Notes under the pieces: generated by a model
Seen by the model: the letters and a program-made list of their open reading frames with translations, nothing else
What the model was told of the DNA's origin: nothing
The model's database searches: none
Shown here: positions 24,981 to 37,258 of the stretch, one piece after another
How positions within the stretch are numbered: the stretch's first letter is position 1
How the letters are laid out: each line of letters opens with the position of its first letter
Position numbers and translations under genes: made by a program
From: Paulownia fortunei
Taxonomy: Eukaryota > Streptophyta > Magnoliopsida > Lamiales > Paulowniaceae
Assembly: GCA_019321725.1 (NCBI GenBank)
Contig: CM033110.1
Coordinates: 16,361,278 to 16,425,277, forward strand
Direction of reading: 5' to 3'
DNA length: 64,000 bases

Positions 24981-27837
24981 ACATCACTTTAGGTAATTTC
25001 TCTGCTAATCTCTCTCATAAAATCTGTCCATTTCCTATTCTTTTGCTGCCTTCTTCTTCTTCTTCTTTTTTTTTTTTTTTTTTTTTCTGTTTTCTCTTTA
25101 CCTTTTTACCCCTCTTGGGTGTTCTGGCCAGTGTATTCATGGATTTTATGTTTTCAATGTTACATAACACAACGATTGAAAGAAATGTATTTTATCCGTA
25201 ACAGAAGTTTGATGTTTTCTTTCAAAGATTTATGATCACGGGTTCTGAGCAAAAAATTCCAGGCTGTAAAACCATGAACTACATACCAGGATCTATGATC
25301 ATGGGTTTTTGAAAGGGTGTGTTTAGGAGGATTTTATCGACAAACGAGTGTACTTTCTGTCAAAAATCTTGTATTTATCCAGCTGACATTTGATTCTAAA
25401 ATAGTTGTAATAAAAAATGTATGTTTGCGTGTCTAAATCTTATTTATTAAATCACCGATCTACAACCTAAGTTTTGATCGACTTAAAAGACCAAGAAACC
25501 TTTAATGGTGTCTTTACCCATAAAAAATATTTCCTTACCCAAAAATAGATAAAGAACCCTTCCATGGCGTCTTTTATTTCAATTTAGAGATTATGATAAA
25601 GTTTGCTATAAGCATAAGAGGCCAAACGTGGCGCTTAAGCTACATGTTAACGTCCCGTCCCATCATTCAAGAAACGAAAAATAAATTCTGACTCCATCTC
25701 AAAAATATGTGGCAAACCACACTTGGGCAGTTTCACATGCCTACGAAGATTATGCAATTCCCAATCCGTGATGCCAGATTGTTGTGGAAAGGCCTAAAGT
25801 TGGCACAGATTTAGCTGAGCACAAGTGACAAACTATTTTCACGGACCCCTGGATTGGCACGAGGCTGCATTCTTCACTCCTTGAATATGAAACACAAAAC
25901 AATAACAGAGCCAGCACCAGTAAATTATTTCTTCGGGAAAATTCTTATAGGTGTTTTCATATCAAACCGTGAGTATCATGGAAAATCCACTTTGTGCTGA
26001 TATGGCATGCTCTTCACCATTTGACGTGTACCAAAAAAATTTCATTTCTGGGCCTTGTTCTATATACCTTTCCCTGTCTGCTGTAAGCTTGTCTAGCTAA
26101 TATATTCCCTATTACTATTGACTTCTGATATAGAAAGGAGGAAACAAGTTGAAAAAGAAAGTTTTTGTCCAACGTCCAGGTTAAAAATCCCAAGCATGCA
26201 TGTAAGATCGTAAATTTAGCAACTTCATTCTTCAAAGAAACCTGCCTTTTCAGCACGGCCCTGTAGAATTAATCCAACCATATTTAGCAATTATCAGCAG
26301 CAATCCAACGTAAACTAAACTTATTAAACAGTGTTGGCTGCGCATACTAGAAATTCATCATCTGATATACGCATCAAGCATATATTCATGCAACCAGAAT
26401 TCTGGCAATCAAATCATGCGTGGCCTAACATACATCCACGTAGTTTGACTAGGCACCAACGTGGCCAAGTGATCACAGACATGGATACTAGGATATTCAG
26501 TCAGGTAATTGCTAAAGATGGTCCTTCACCCATGACAGAATGACGTCATCTCTTAATAGGGTTATCAATAGATTATACATTAACTATGTATCAAACAAGA
26601 TTACAACAAATTGAGTAACAAAATTTTTGAGACAATGATAAACTAAACATAAAAGAGATATTGATTGACCTGTACAGTATACCGGGAGCATTAATGACTA
26701 CTAGATTATAAAGGAATGGGTGATTTTTCACCACCGATTATGGGTGGACCAGCATTGTTGCAACAGATCGATCCACCGTAGAATTACACTTGATCGATTA
26801 TAATTGTAGGCCTGGTGGGTCTCCACATCTCAGTAAATATTTCGTGCATTCCAGTAATTTTTTTTCCCAGTTTAGACTGGAGAATTGAATGGCGCTTCTC
26901 CAAGGCTAACAACCACTTCGTTTGTTGGCATGATTGCTGCTTGTTTTTTTCTTGTGACCACTTTATTCTTTTGTCTACTTGTGTTGTTTTTGTCCCTCTT
27001 ATTTTAACAGATGGCTGTTTTCTTCCAGGAATCTGGAAGATAATCTAAACTAAGGGAAGAAGTGAAGTTAGTCATTGCAATTAGTAAGCAGTTCACTTGT
27101 TCAAGCATCAAAAATTTTGAAACACATTAATTATGGACAATAATGGTACCAAAAAATAAACAATAAAAATCATCTTACCTACCTTTTCATCGATTGAAAG
27201 GGCAAATAACTGCTTTTGGGATATCCAGTTGGTATGACTTGAAAACTTTTACAAGAATTTTAGTAGCATCACTACATTCAAGTAAGCTATGCAAATAGCG
27301 CAAGACAATGGACTCACAAGCAATGAAGACCTGAAGCAAACTAGGTTAAAGTCCAGCTAGAACTCAATTCAATGTCAATAATCAGTTTGAGTGTTTACAT
27401 ATAGATCAGAGTGGTTTTGTGCGTTATACATTGACAAACAGGATACGAAATAATGATAGGACACTAATTACTGACAAGTAAAAATCCCAAACAATCATGT
27501 AAGTGCCAAGGTAATTCAAATTAGATGGTTCAAATTTTTATGCATAGAGAATTTCCTCATTTGCATGTGTACTAAAAACAACCAAAATGTGCAAGCAAGT
27601 AGGATTGAATGCCTTAATTTAGCAAAAGTAAAATATTCAACCATTTTCTTAGACTGGGAGCGAGAAAAAAGAAAATCAAGGTGTCCATAAAAGATATACA
27701 CATTTGAATTCTGACAAAATCTTGAGTAAAAGTATACTTTCTGAATCAATTCTTCTTGCTCCTACATTGGCGATCTTAAATGATCAACAGGATATGAAAG
27801 TGCCAGAAAAAGAATATTTGGTACAACACCTTAGTTA
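24981..27837. other. Intergenic region between convergent ABCG5 and SLO2 genes
   Basis: This region holds the 3' UTRs of two convergent genes and no supported ORF. A pyrimidine tract (TTC repeats, then a T run) lies at 25,045-25,088, about 70 bases after the ABCG5 stop. A short imperfect direct repeat (ATTTATGATCACGGGTT-like) occurs at about 25,228 and 25,292. The rest is unremarkable. Confidence 0.55.
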
Positions 27838-29952
27838 TTATCCAATGGAAGCAGCCACAGGTACTTCAAACTCTTGCAACAAGGTAAATTCATGCTTATT
27901 CTGTTCCTCATCAGCATCAAAATCACCAATATTTGGAACATATCCTGAAAGCTTCATCATTTTAGTAAGTGTTTTCAATAGTAAATATATTTCTGTCTTC
28001 TGTGAATGCCTTGTGTCTTTGACCATGAAAATATGCACTTGGCTCTTTATTTCAATCCAACTACAACCAGGCTCTTTGACAACACCGCGCTGTCTCATAA
28101 GTTTCCGAACTCTTGTTACATCTCTCCATCTCCCAAGCTCAGCATACATGTTTGAGAGAAGAACGTAGGGGCCAGAATTTTCAGGATCAATCCCTAAGAG
28201 TTTTTCAGCAACAAAATTCCCCAAGTCAATGTCGCGGTGAACTTTACAAGCAGCAAGCAAAGATCCCCATACAACACTATCAGGAGGTATTGGCATTGAA
28301 AGTATCAATTTTTTCGCTTCAATAAGCTGACCAGCTCGACCTAGTAAATCAACCATACATGTATAGTGGTCTTTCAGAGGTTCCAGACCATACCCTTTGC
28401 TCATTGAATCAAAGTACTGACGACCTTCCTCAACCAATCCTGCATGACTACAAGCACAAAGAACTCCAATCATAGTGACATGATCTGGTTTCTCTCCAGA
28501 CTCCAACATTTCCTTAAACAACTGAACAGCTTCAGTCCCTTGCCCATTTTGTGCATATCCTACTATCATGGCATTAAATGAAACACCATCTCTTTCGACC
28601 ATGTTTCTGAACACCCTGCTTCCATCTTCAACTGATCCACATTTCATATACATATCTATGAGAGAGTTACCAACAAAAACATCAGGCTCTGGTCCATACT
28701 GGAATCTGAATCCCTGCTTTAGAACATGGGTATGAGCCTGCCTACCGAGCTTCAAGTCGGCAAGATTTGCACACGCATTGAGAAGGTTCCCAAATGTATA
28801 GTGAGTAGGCCAGAGGGATTCCTTTTTCAAGAGAAGAAAGAGTCCTAGCGCCTCTTCATTGTCCCCATTCTGTGTGTATCCAGCAATAAGCGCATTCCAA
28901 GATACAATGTTCCTCTCCATCATCTTGGAAAACATAGTTCTCGCGGTTTTCACACTAGCGACTTTGGCATAACCACTTACCATAGATGTCTCAGACACCA
29001 CATTTCTTATCGGCATCCTATCAAAAATCCACCTGGCTGCATTTATCATACTACACTTAGCATACATATCAACTAGTGCGTTAGATATTACAAGATCATT
29101 GCAGAACTTATCAAATTTCACTATTTGGGCATGAATTGCCCGACCTTCTGTAACTGCACACAAGCTTGCACAAGCACTAACCACACTAGCTAGGGTCATC
29201 TCATCCGGCTCAACTGCACATTCCATCATCTTAACAAAAACTTGAAGCGCTTCACTTGCTGGTCCATTTTGTTCGTAACAAGTAATCATACTATTCCAAG
29301 ATACAGTATTCCGCTCAGTCATCCCATCAAAAGCCTTTTGAGCACAATCCACATCCCCACACTTTGCATACATATCAATAAGTGCAGACCCCATATAAAC
29401 ATCCGACATGAACCTTGACTTAGCCAGCGAAGCATGAATTTGGGTACCCATTGCCAAGTCTCTCAACCCTGCGCAAGTGCTAAGCGCACTCCCATAACTA
29501 TACTCATTCAACATAAAATCTTGTTCGTGCATTTTCACAAAATACTCCAACGACCTATCAAATATCTCAAGCTGAGCAAAACCAGAGACCATCAAATTCC
29601 ACGAGCACTGATCCGGTTCAGGCATTGAAGTAAAAACTCTCTCAGCTTCATCAATCGAACCCAATATCGTTAATGCACCAATAATCGAGTTATAAGTAAA
29701 GGCATTTCTTGCGGGCATTTTATCAAACAGTTTGCGAGCAAAGTTAAAATACCCACATTTTCCGTAGACATCAATGAGCCTGTTGTTGATGAAGACTTCA
29801 TAACTGAACTGGGATTTGACAATGCAAGCATGGATGGCACGCACGTCGGGTGAAGGCTTGGATTTGGTGCAGGTTTCCAAGAGTTTTGCAAAATGTGAAG
29901 ATGAGCAGTTGAGTAAGAGTTTATTGCTACGGAGTAATGCATTTCTTGCCAT
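27838..29952 (-). CDS. SLO2: PLS-class pentatricopeptide repeat protein, SLO2-like
   Basis: This organelle RNA-binding protein is made of pentatricopeptide repeats. Arabidopsis SLO2 is a mitochondrial factor needed for C-to-U editing of several transcripts. The 704-residue protein is encoded by one exon, as is usual for the family. Repeats of P, L and S type run from about residue 50 to 550, with recurring YxKCG, VSWNxMI and GYxQNG blocks. An E domain follows (about 552-630) and then an E+ stretch containing GCSWIEI and FMVKD. There is no DYW deaminase domain, so editing would need a partner supplying it. The first ATG of the frame is used; the first residues are basic and leucine-rich, fitting an organelle targeting signal. 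It faces ABCG5 tail to tail. The orthology call rests on recalled similarity along the whole length and on the neighbour. Confidence 0.93.
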   Translation of the reverse strand: MARNALLRSNKLLLNCSSSHFAKLLETCTKSKPSPDVRAIHACIVKSQFSYEVFINNRLIDVYGKCGYFNFARKLFDKMPARNAFTYNSIIGALTILGSIDEAERVFTSMPEPDQCSWNLMVSGFAQLEIFDRSLEYFVKMHEQDFMLNEYSYGSALSTCAGLRDLAMGTQIHASLAKSRFMSDVYMGSALIDMYAKCGDVDCAQKAFDGMTERNTVSWNSMITCYEQNGPASEALQVFVKMMECAVEPDEMTLASVVSACASLCAVTEGRAIHAQIVKFDKFCNDLVISNALVDMYAKCSMINAARWIFDRMPIRNVVSETSMVSGYAKVASVKTARTMFSKMMERNIVSWNALIAGYTQNGDNEEALGLFLLLKKESLWPTHYTFGNLLNACANLADLKLGRQAHTHVLKQGFRFQYGPEPDVFVGNSLIDMYMKCGSVEDGSRVFRNMVERDGVSFNAMIVGYAQNGQGTEAVQLFKEMLESGEKPDHVTMIGVLCACSHAGLVEEGRQYFDSMSKGYGLEPLKDHYTCMVDLLGRAGQLIEAKKLILSMPIPPDSVVWGSLLAACKVHRDIDLGNFVAEKLLGIDPENSGPYVLLSNMYAELGRWRDVTRVRKLMRQRGVVKEPGCSWIEIKSQVHIFMVKDTRHSQKTEIYLLLKTLTKMMKLSGYVPNIGDFDADEEQNKHEFTLLQEFEVPVAASIG

Positions 29953-32039
29953 TCCATTACTAGAAGATTATAGAGCGAAATGTGCATGTTGTTTTGCATC
30001 AAAGTTTTGAGTTTGAGGGTTCACCATATAGCAAGAGTTCTTGGAGCTTAAGGAACATATGCCACTTGCTTTTCTTCCAGTGCGTAAGAAAGCTTCTAAG
30101 AAAACTATATCACATAAATAATTGTGATTATCTCAAGAATAATTTACATTATACGGAATGTTGCAGTTAAGATAATTTTAAAATGTATAGATTTTAATAC
30201 GAATATCACATTACTATATTATTAAAATAGTTTGATTAATATGTGATGCCGATTATCTTCTGGGTATTGAGGTGGAATTCTTGAATGTGGGTTTTGTACC
30301 TGCAAAATCTAGGGATTGTCCTAAAATAACCCCTAAATGAGTAAATATTCAATAGAATAAATATTTATTCAAATTGAGACATGGAACTCGTTGGTCTTTT
30401 AACATAATTTGAACCTGTTGCACTTACAAGTTGATTGGATTACAATTAAATATTTATTGAATTAAAATAAATAAAATTAAATAAAATTTATGTACCCATC
30501 AATATGCTAGTTTTTTTGGTTAAATCATGAATGTGAAGTTAAGACAATATTGAATTTTGTAGACCATTAATTTAATTCTCATATTAAGAAAGTCTTACCT
30601 GTATATGTAGAATTATTAGAACTTGACGGAAATAAAGGATCACTTCGTCCACGTAAAGAACCCTTAAAACTTAAATTTGAAAAACTATAAATAAAAAATT
30701 GTAACCAAAATAACACCCAAAGCACTAACAAAATCAAACATAAAAAATATCAAAACAAGACAAACAGTAAGAACCCTTGCATTAATCTCATAAGCTTCAT
30801 GCATATAGTCACTCACAACTTGAAACAAACACTATAATAAAATGTTGCATAATGCCATTAATTTTATATAAACAATTATATATATGTAAATATAATTCTA
30901 TTCGGCATGTTTGATTTTTAACTCCTCCCTTTCTTTGGTAAACAATTTTTTTTAAAGATTCTAAGATTGAAGGGTGATGAGGTATTTTTTTTAGTTGAAG
31001 ACAAATTGCTATTCTAATCCATAATAAAGTAATGGATCTTGTCTGCGACACGAATAATAGTAAGGGACATTGGAGTTTTCCCGACAATATCCCCGACCAA
31101 GTTAGAATCAAATAATCAAATCAGAAAATCAAAATAGAATTAAAATCTGTAAAGTAGCAAATGAATTTAAGATACCTAAAAATAAATGATATAATGAGTA
31201 TTTATAGATGTTAGAATAAGATTTATGTATGCTACACATTACTTATGTATTGATGAAACTTCTTTTTTCCAATCAAATTATCAAAGTGAAATTTGCCCAT
31301 TCTAAAAATGTAATTAAAAAGGTACACCAGAAAAAAATTCAATTTTTTTTCTTGGTAAGTAAGATTTTATTAATTATATATTACAAGATGGAAATGTACA
31401 ATTCGAGCTTCTAAAAAGTAGTGGTCCATCGTAAAAAAGGTTCTAAAAAGTAGTGGTCCACTTGGGGAAGGGGAGTAACATTTGTTAGATTGTCCCGATC
31501 TAGACCATTAGTAAAATTTCTTATGTGTTTAAAGATCTAATTGGGCCTATATGTGGTTGTGTGTCTAGCATGACTTAAATATGCCTAGCATTCTACCTGC
31601 ATTCTACACTATGCACATTAGTAGAATTCATCCCATATTTGACAACACCAATGCTATGACAACTATTGACATAATTGTTACACTTGTAGTCGCAACTTGA
31701 GTTCTCATCCAATTGGGAATTTGTTTAAACTATTTTAAAAAAATTATGAAATTTTATGAGTAATGATACTTTTGTAATTAATATGATTTTTTAATTAATA
31801 TTATTAAAATTAAACAAATTTGTTAACATTGCAAAAACAAATTAAAGATTCTTTACTTTTCAAAAAAAAGAAAAAAATTAAATTCCTGACATATTATTTT
31901 GGGAGCTTATAAGATCAGGTCTTAAAATTTTTACCAAAAACTATGCCACTTTTCATAAACTCACAAACACATTATAAGTAGTTTAAAAAACTTATAGACT
32001 CATCCAAAACACATCTAGATACATATTTGGGTGTGGATT

Positions 32040-32390
32040 TGGGAGGAATAAGAGGTGAATGGTAGTTTATGGCTTGGATTTAGATGGAAGAAGAGTGAGC
32101 TGATGCTTTGGAGTGTGAGTTTGGGTAAAAGAAAAAGAGGTGGGGTGGTGTTTTGTGGAAGATGAAGAAGAGGTGGGTTGGTGAGAAGAAGAAGAGAGAG
32201 GAGGAGAAAAGAGGGTTAGTGAGTGGAGGTAGGTGGGTGGCAGTGGCGACGTGAAGAAGAGATGGGTGGTGATTTGGAGTAGAAGAAAAAGAAAACGAGG
32301 AGGAGGAGGAGGAGGAGGAAAGAGGGTTGGTGGGTTGCAGCGGTAGGTGGTGGGGATGTGGGTAAGGAAGAAGATGAAGGGAAAAAGAAA
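32040..32390 (+). repeat. Purine-rich (GA/GGT) low-complexity segment
   Basis: About 350 bases are dominated by GAAGAAGAG, GAGGAGGAG and GGTGGTGAG motifs on the plus strand. A run of (GAG)n lies near 32,299-32,321. No ORF without stops spans it. It could form a triplex or act as a GAGA-type binding region, but no gene start is evident nearby. Confidence 0.7.
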
Positions 32391-33616
32391 TTAAAAATAA
32401 TAATAATAATAATTTTTTTTGAAATTTTACAAAAAAAATGAAAAAATATAAAATATATTATTATTTTCTTTTTTAAATTTGTTGTCTAGGTGGCACAGAT
32501 TTTTTTTCTACCACAAAATAATACACATAATCACTATATTAGTTATTTCCCTCCAATTAATAGAAATTCTCAATTTATAATCCATGTCAGCATATTCTAA
32601 TGGTTTAACGTGTCATGTCAGTAATTTTTGGCCGAAATTTAATTTTTTTAAAAAAAATTAAATTAAATATATCAATTTTAAAATATTATTATACTAAAAT
32701 CAATTTTTGTGCCAACTTAAATGACTAAATGTCTATTAGATCAACTTAGAGGATGAATCTTATCTTTTCCTCATATATATACACGTGTATATATATATAT
32801 ATAAAATACATAATCAACACAATTTTCTTCTCACTTACCTCTGATAAGATACATCCCTTTCATTTAATGTGACATTAATTGGGAGTAATCATTTCCTATA
32901 TATTCCCAACCACCATATGTGACACTAAAATATATCAAGTTTAAACCTAAGCCATTGCGAGTTGTTTATTTCTCCATTCGAGCTTGCTGAAAATTCACCA
33001 TGAATATTACTTCTTCCAGTCATTTTTCTCTCCAGGTACATAAATTTGTCTTCTTTGAACATCCTAAGGTTTTCTATTTTATGTGTTGTGAAAATGTGGT
33101 TGAAACTCAAAAGAATTGATACATTATTTTCATTTAAAAAAAAAAAGTGTAGGAAAAGTGAAATAAATTTGTAGAATTTTTTTTGGAGTTCCGAAAAAGT
33201 GAAATCGTTGCTTAAGTGGTGTATTTCTAAATTTGTTCTTAACTGTTTATTTTGTAAAACCTGTTTGGTTGGTGTGTTCTTTTAAATTTTTGATAAAAAT
33301 CCATTTGGCTTGGTATCTTCCAAACAACATCCCTAAATGAAAATCCAACCATTGCATTTCAATTTAGGTATACCCTAGGTTACATAAGTCAAAAGAGAGA
33401 GTGGGTGCGAGAGCAAAAGTCGGAGCATGAGAGCGGCAAAATACGATAGCATTTTAGAGCATATAGTAAAATAAATAATATAATTTTAATATGATGTTGT
33501 TACAATTAATAGTTTATTTGATTAATTTTGTTAGTCAAAACAATCCACTCCCATTATATTAATTATGTAGTGCAACTCATGCTCTATAATTAAGCCCATA
33601 TCATGAAAAATAGCTT

Positions 33617-34017
33617 GGCCTTGTTTGTTTTTATTTTCATTTTCATTCTTTTCAAGTATATTTTTATTTTTGTATTAATTTTTTGTGTGAAATTGTTTTG
33701 TTTGAATATAGTGTAGAAATATTAACTTTAGTAGATTCAAAACAATATTTTAATATAACAATAATAATTATTTTTTTATTTCTCATCAATTAAATTATGT
33801 TTTGGATTGAAAAATCACTATTAATTTATCATAAGATTAGTAGAATATCATATCAAATATTAATGAGTGCAATCTTTTTGACTAAACAGGTATTTAGATT
33901 TGAAATTAATAGTTATAACAATGGAAATAAAAACAAAGTAAAATAAACACATTTTCGGTGTTTAAAATAGTAGAAAAAACAAAAATAGAAAATCAAAATG
34001 AAAACAAGCAAGACCCC
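33617..34017. mobile_element. MITE-like element with imperfect terminal inverted repeats
   Basis: The left end contains GGCCTTGTTTGTTTTTATTT. The right end is the complement of GGGTCTTGCTTGTTTTCATT. The terminal repeats are about 27 bases with several mismatches and enclose about 350 bases of non-coding AT-rich DNA. The sequence style (TTGTTTGTTT at the tips) resembles the elements at 6.4-7.1 kb. Confidence 0.45.
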
Positions 34018-34469
34018 CTCTATTGTTTTTCCATCACTTTTGTCCTCTTCATCTATTTTTCTCAATTTCTTTTTGAATTTTCCATTCACCGCCAACTTTA
34101 TTCTCGACCATCTCTCTTCTACTTTTGATATGTCATAGTTTTCTTCCTATAAATATTTTTCTAACAATGCGTTTTCTTGGCCTCGACGTCACCTCTCTAT
34201 CGCCATCATATTACCTTTTTTACAATCTCCTTTCTTTCAAATCTCAACCCACTTTACATTAATAAAAAAAATTACAACAATAATAAATCTTAAATTGTGA
34301 ATAAAAAATAAATTAAAGCCCTTTCAATTGACAATCCCACCCCAAAGTCAGCAGAGCACTCTGAAACATAGAAATGGTAATGAAAAATGTTCAAACTCGG
34401 ACTTATAATGAACTCTCCCCGCTCGAAATGGGTCTAAACACGATTAAATGGGTCCAAGGACGGGTAACG

Positions 34470-36010
34470 AGTTGATTTTTTAAACTAATGAGTTTGATTT
34501 TTTAAACTCAGGCAGGTCGAAGAGGGTAAATAGGAAAATTTTCAAATCCCAAAATTTTAAAATTAAATAAATTTTCTTCCTCTGTATGGAACGACAGTAG
34601 CATACAGAGTAGTGGAAGAGAGACATCGAGGCGGAGGGCCTGGTATCGACGCTAGGGATCTTTCAGATTTGACAGTGAGGTTGCTTGATATTTTTAATAT
34701 GTGAGAATCATAATCTGATTTCAATTACCTTGTTGGTTTGTGAAATGAATGTTAAATTTTTAGAATTTGTACAAACAAAATTTTCACGATTAGCGGTTTC
34801 AATGGGTTGGACCCATCGGGTTTAGGGTTTAGGCAGGGCGAGGACGAGCAAAGTAGGTTCAAATTTGTCCAAATCCATCTTAAAACCACTCCTTTGCCAT
34901 TTCTACTCGAACATTGAAGGGTTTTTTGGCAAATTATGTGATATAGGATGATCAAATGCATGCTTCACTTGGTAAAGTATGCATCGGATGGAGATCCATC
35001 TTTCATCCACATGCAACCATATATTTTATGTATAAATGAAGGATGGATACTACACCTGGTGCACTTCACCGGGTGTAGCATCGAGGAGGCCGACCTAGGA
35101 TGTACCTAACCTAACTTGTATAATTGGGCGCCTACAAGCTGCCACATTGTAAATTAAAATAAAAATATAAAAGTAAATCCTAAAAAATCTACCTATACAT
35201 TCGGCACCTCTGATTCAAGTCCAATTTCACCCCCAGTCACTAGAGCAACACACATTCCTTATCTTAACACCGACTGGATCAGCCACCTCATCAAGATTCC
35301 ATCATGTCAGATTCTAGTTGGTATACACTGAGTTTGTCAAATTTTTTTATTTCTTCCACTTTTCTACATATATGCATCCTAAATAATTTTTTCCACTTTT
35401 GTTAAAATACAATGAAATTCATGATTTGAATGGTGTTTTGCATGTTTTTCTTTAGTTTCAAGTGTGAAATTTATTAATTTAAATTGTTGTTTGGAAATAG
35501 GTATGAATTTTTTCTTAAATTTGGTATAGAATTTGGAATATAGAACATGCTTTAAGTGGTGTTTTTTCCTTAAATTTGGTATGAAAATATGTTGTACTAA
35601 ACAACATATTGTAACAAATTTACCATTTTATTTTGTCTCCATTTGAGTTGTGTTTCAATGCATCCCATTCCAATTTACATTTTATTACCCCATCCAAATT
35701 TATTGCCTTTGTTCCATGGCAAATGTTGGAATGTCAAACAAGATTTTATTTCCTTTTTTTTTACCTATAATAAATTTGATGGTATTTCTAGTTTACATAA
35801 TTGGACTGTAGACTAATGGAGTTTACATTCATTATTTCTCTTCGTGCCTAATTGGTGCATAATAATAAGTTTGTTTTACATAAGATGGGGTATTTGTAAA
35901 AATTTGTATAAAATTGAAGAAATAGGAGTATTTCTTTGCTTATATTCCAATCAAAATAATTGTGTTTAAGCAATTTATATGGAGAGTCTATTCATTTTTT
36001 TAATTGTCGA
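34470..36010 (+). repeat. Dispersed repeat unit, copy A
   Basis: This is the first of three diverged copies of one long unit (B at 36,011-38,710, C at 42,531-44,660). Shared landmarks in order are a GGCGGAGGGCCTGGTATCGA block at about 34,640, a foldback hairpin at 35,050-35,078, a TACAAGCTGCCACAT block at about 35,135, and an intron-like AT-rich tail ending GGAGAGTCTAT at about 35,990. Copy A lacks the 5' UTR-like segment that copies B and C carry. No long ORF is open. Confidence 0.8.
35050..35078. repeat. Foldback hairpin in unit A
   Basis: CTACACCTGGTG and CACCGGGTGTAG pair over 12 bases with one mismatch around a five-base loop. The same hairpin recurs at the equivalent place in units B and C. 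Confidence 0.8.
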
Positions 36011-37258
36011 AATTGGTTTTTATGCCAACTTAATGAGTTTTTCACGCACCAACTAAAAAAAGAAACAAAAAATAAGGCCTCTTTAAATATCCTATTCACC
36101 CTAGTTTTATTTTTTGCAATTTCATTTTCATTTTATTCTTCTATTTCTCCATTGTTTCTTTTCTCTTCATCTATTTTTCCCCTACGTGCATATTTCGTGC
36201 TTGTATACATTAGTTCATTTAGTTCACTAAATGATTTACTAACGAATTGATTTTTTAAACCCAGACAGGTTATTAATCCGTCCCGAACGTGCTCCTTAAA
36301 TATATACTGAGGTAATTTATAAAAACTACCCATGAGATTTAGCTTAATTTTTCTATTGATATTTGTTTTTATTTTATAAATACTCCTTGTTAGGTGCAAT
36401 TTGTAAAATAAAAATATATATCAACAGAATAATTATAAATTATAAATTTAAAAGGTTTATTTGTAAGTAGTGCAAACCTCAAGATAATTTCTCTAATTCA
36501 CGCTATATAATATACATTTTTTCAAATATAATTAATCAAATTAATTTTTACTTGACTTAGGAGACTGGTCAATTCTTAATTTTGATGTTCTTCCTCGTTC
36601 TTTACTTGTTTAGGGTTTCTATTTCTTCAAGTTTCTATTTCTTCAAGCTCTCCGCCGCCAGCTGCTCCATAGTTCCTTCCACTTTTGCAAATCTGAATTA
36701 GGGTTTTCCATGATTTGTCCGCTTCTTCAATCTTTCTTTCTTCCCTAGCGACGGCCATTTTCCTTAGTTGAGTCTTTTTATTTCTTTTCTTTTTGTTATC
36801 CTTTTGTCTTAATCTTTCCTTTAATTAGCTTTCCCTTTTTTTATTTCTTTTCTTTTCTTTATTCATTTCATTAGTTTTGCCTTCCACAACACAAAATTAA
36901 ATAGAAAAAAATTTCAAATCCCAAAATTTTAAAATTAAATAGTTTTCCTCCTCTATGGAACGATAGTAGCAGATGGAGCAGTGGCAGGAATGTGTCGAGG
37001 CGGAGGGCCTGGAATAGATGCTGAGGATCTTTAAAATATGGCAGTGAGGTTGCTTGTTTTTTATGACAGGTAAGGATCAAAATCTAATTTCAATTATGTT
37101 GAGAATCTGATTTTAGTTACCTTGCTAGTTTGTGAAATGAAAATTAAATTTTTAGAATTTGTACAAACAACATTTTCAAGATTAGCAGGTCGGGCTTCGA
37201 GTCTTGGCGGGGTGGAGCAAGTTAGGTTCAGGTTTAGCCAAAACTCACCCTGTTGCTG

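Larger units (their letters stand above)
29953..34469. other. Intergenic region downstream of duplicated block boundary
   Basis: No gene is supported. The first few hundred bases are the SLO2 promoter and 5' UTR. A strongly G/A-rich segment and a MITE-like element are listed separately. A TA/TG microsatellite occurs at about 32,775-32,803. A 21-base segment containing AAAAAGTAGTGGTCCA is repeated at about 31,413 and 31,444. Confidence 0.5.

Noticed and set aside
26815..27048. 77-codon plus-strand ORF with hydrophobic, cysteine-rich composition
   Set aside because: T-rich intergenic sequence gives this composition by chance; nothing recognisable.
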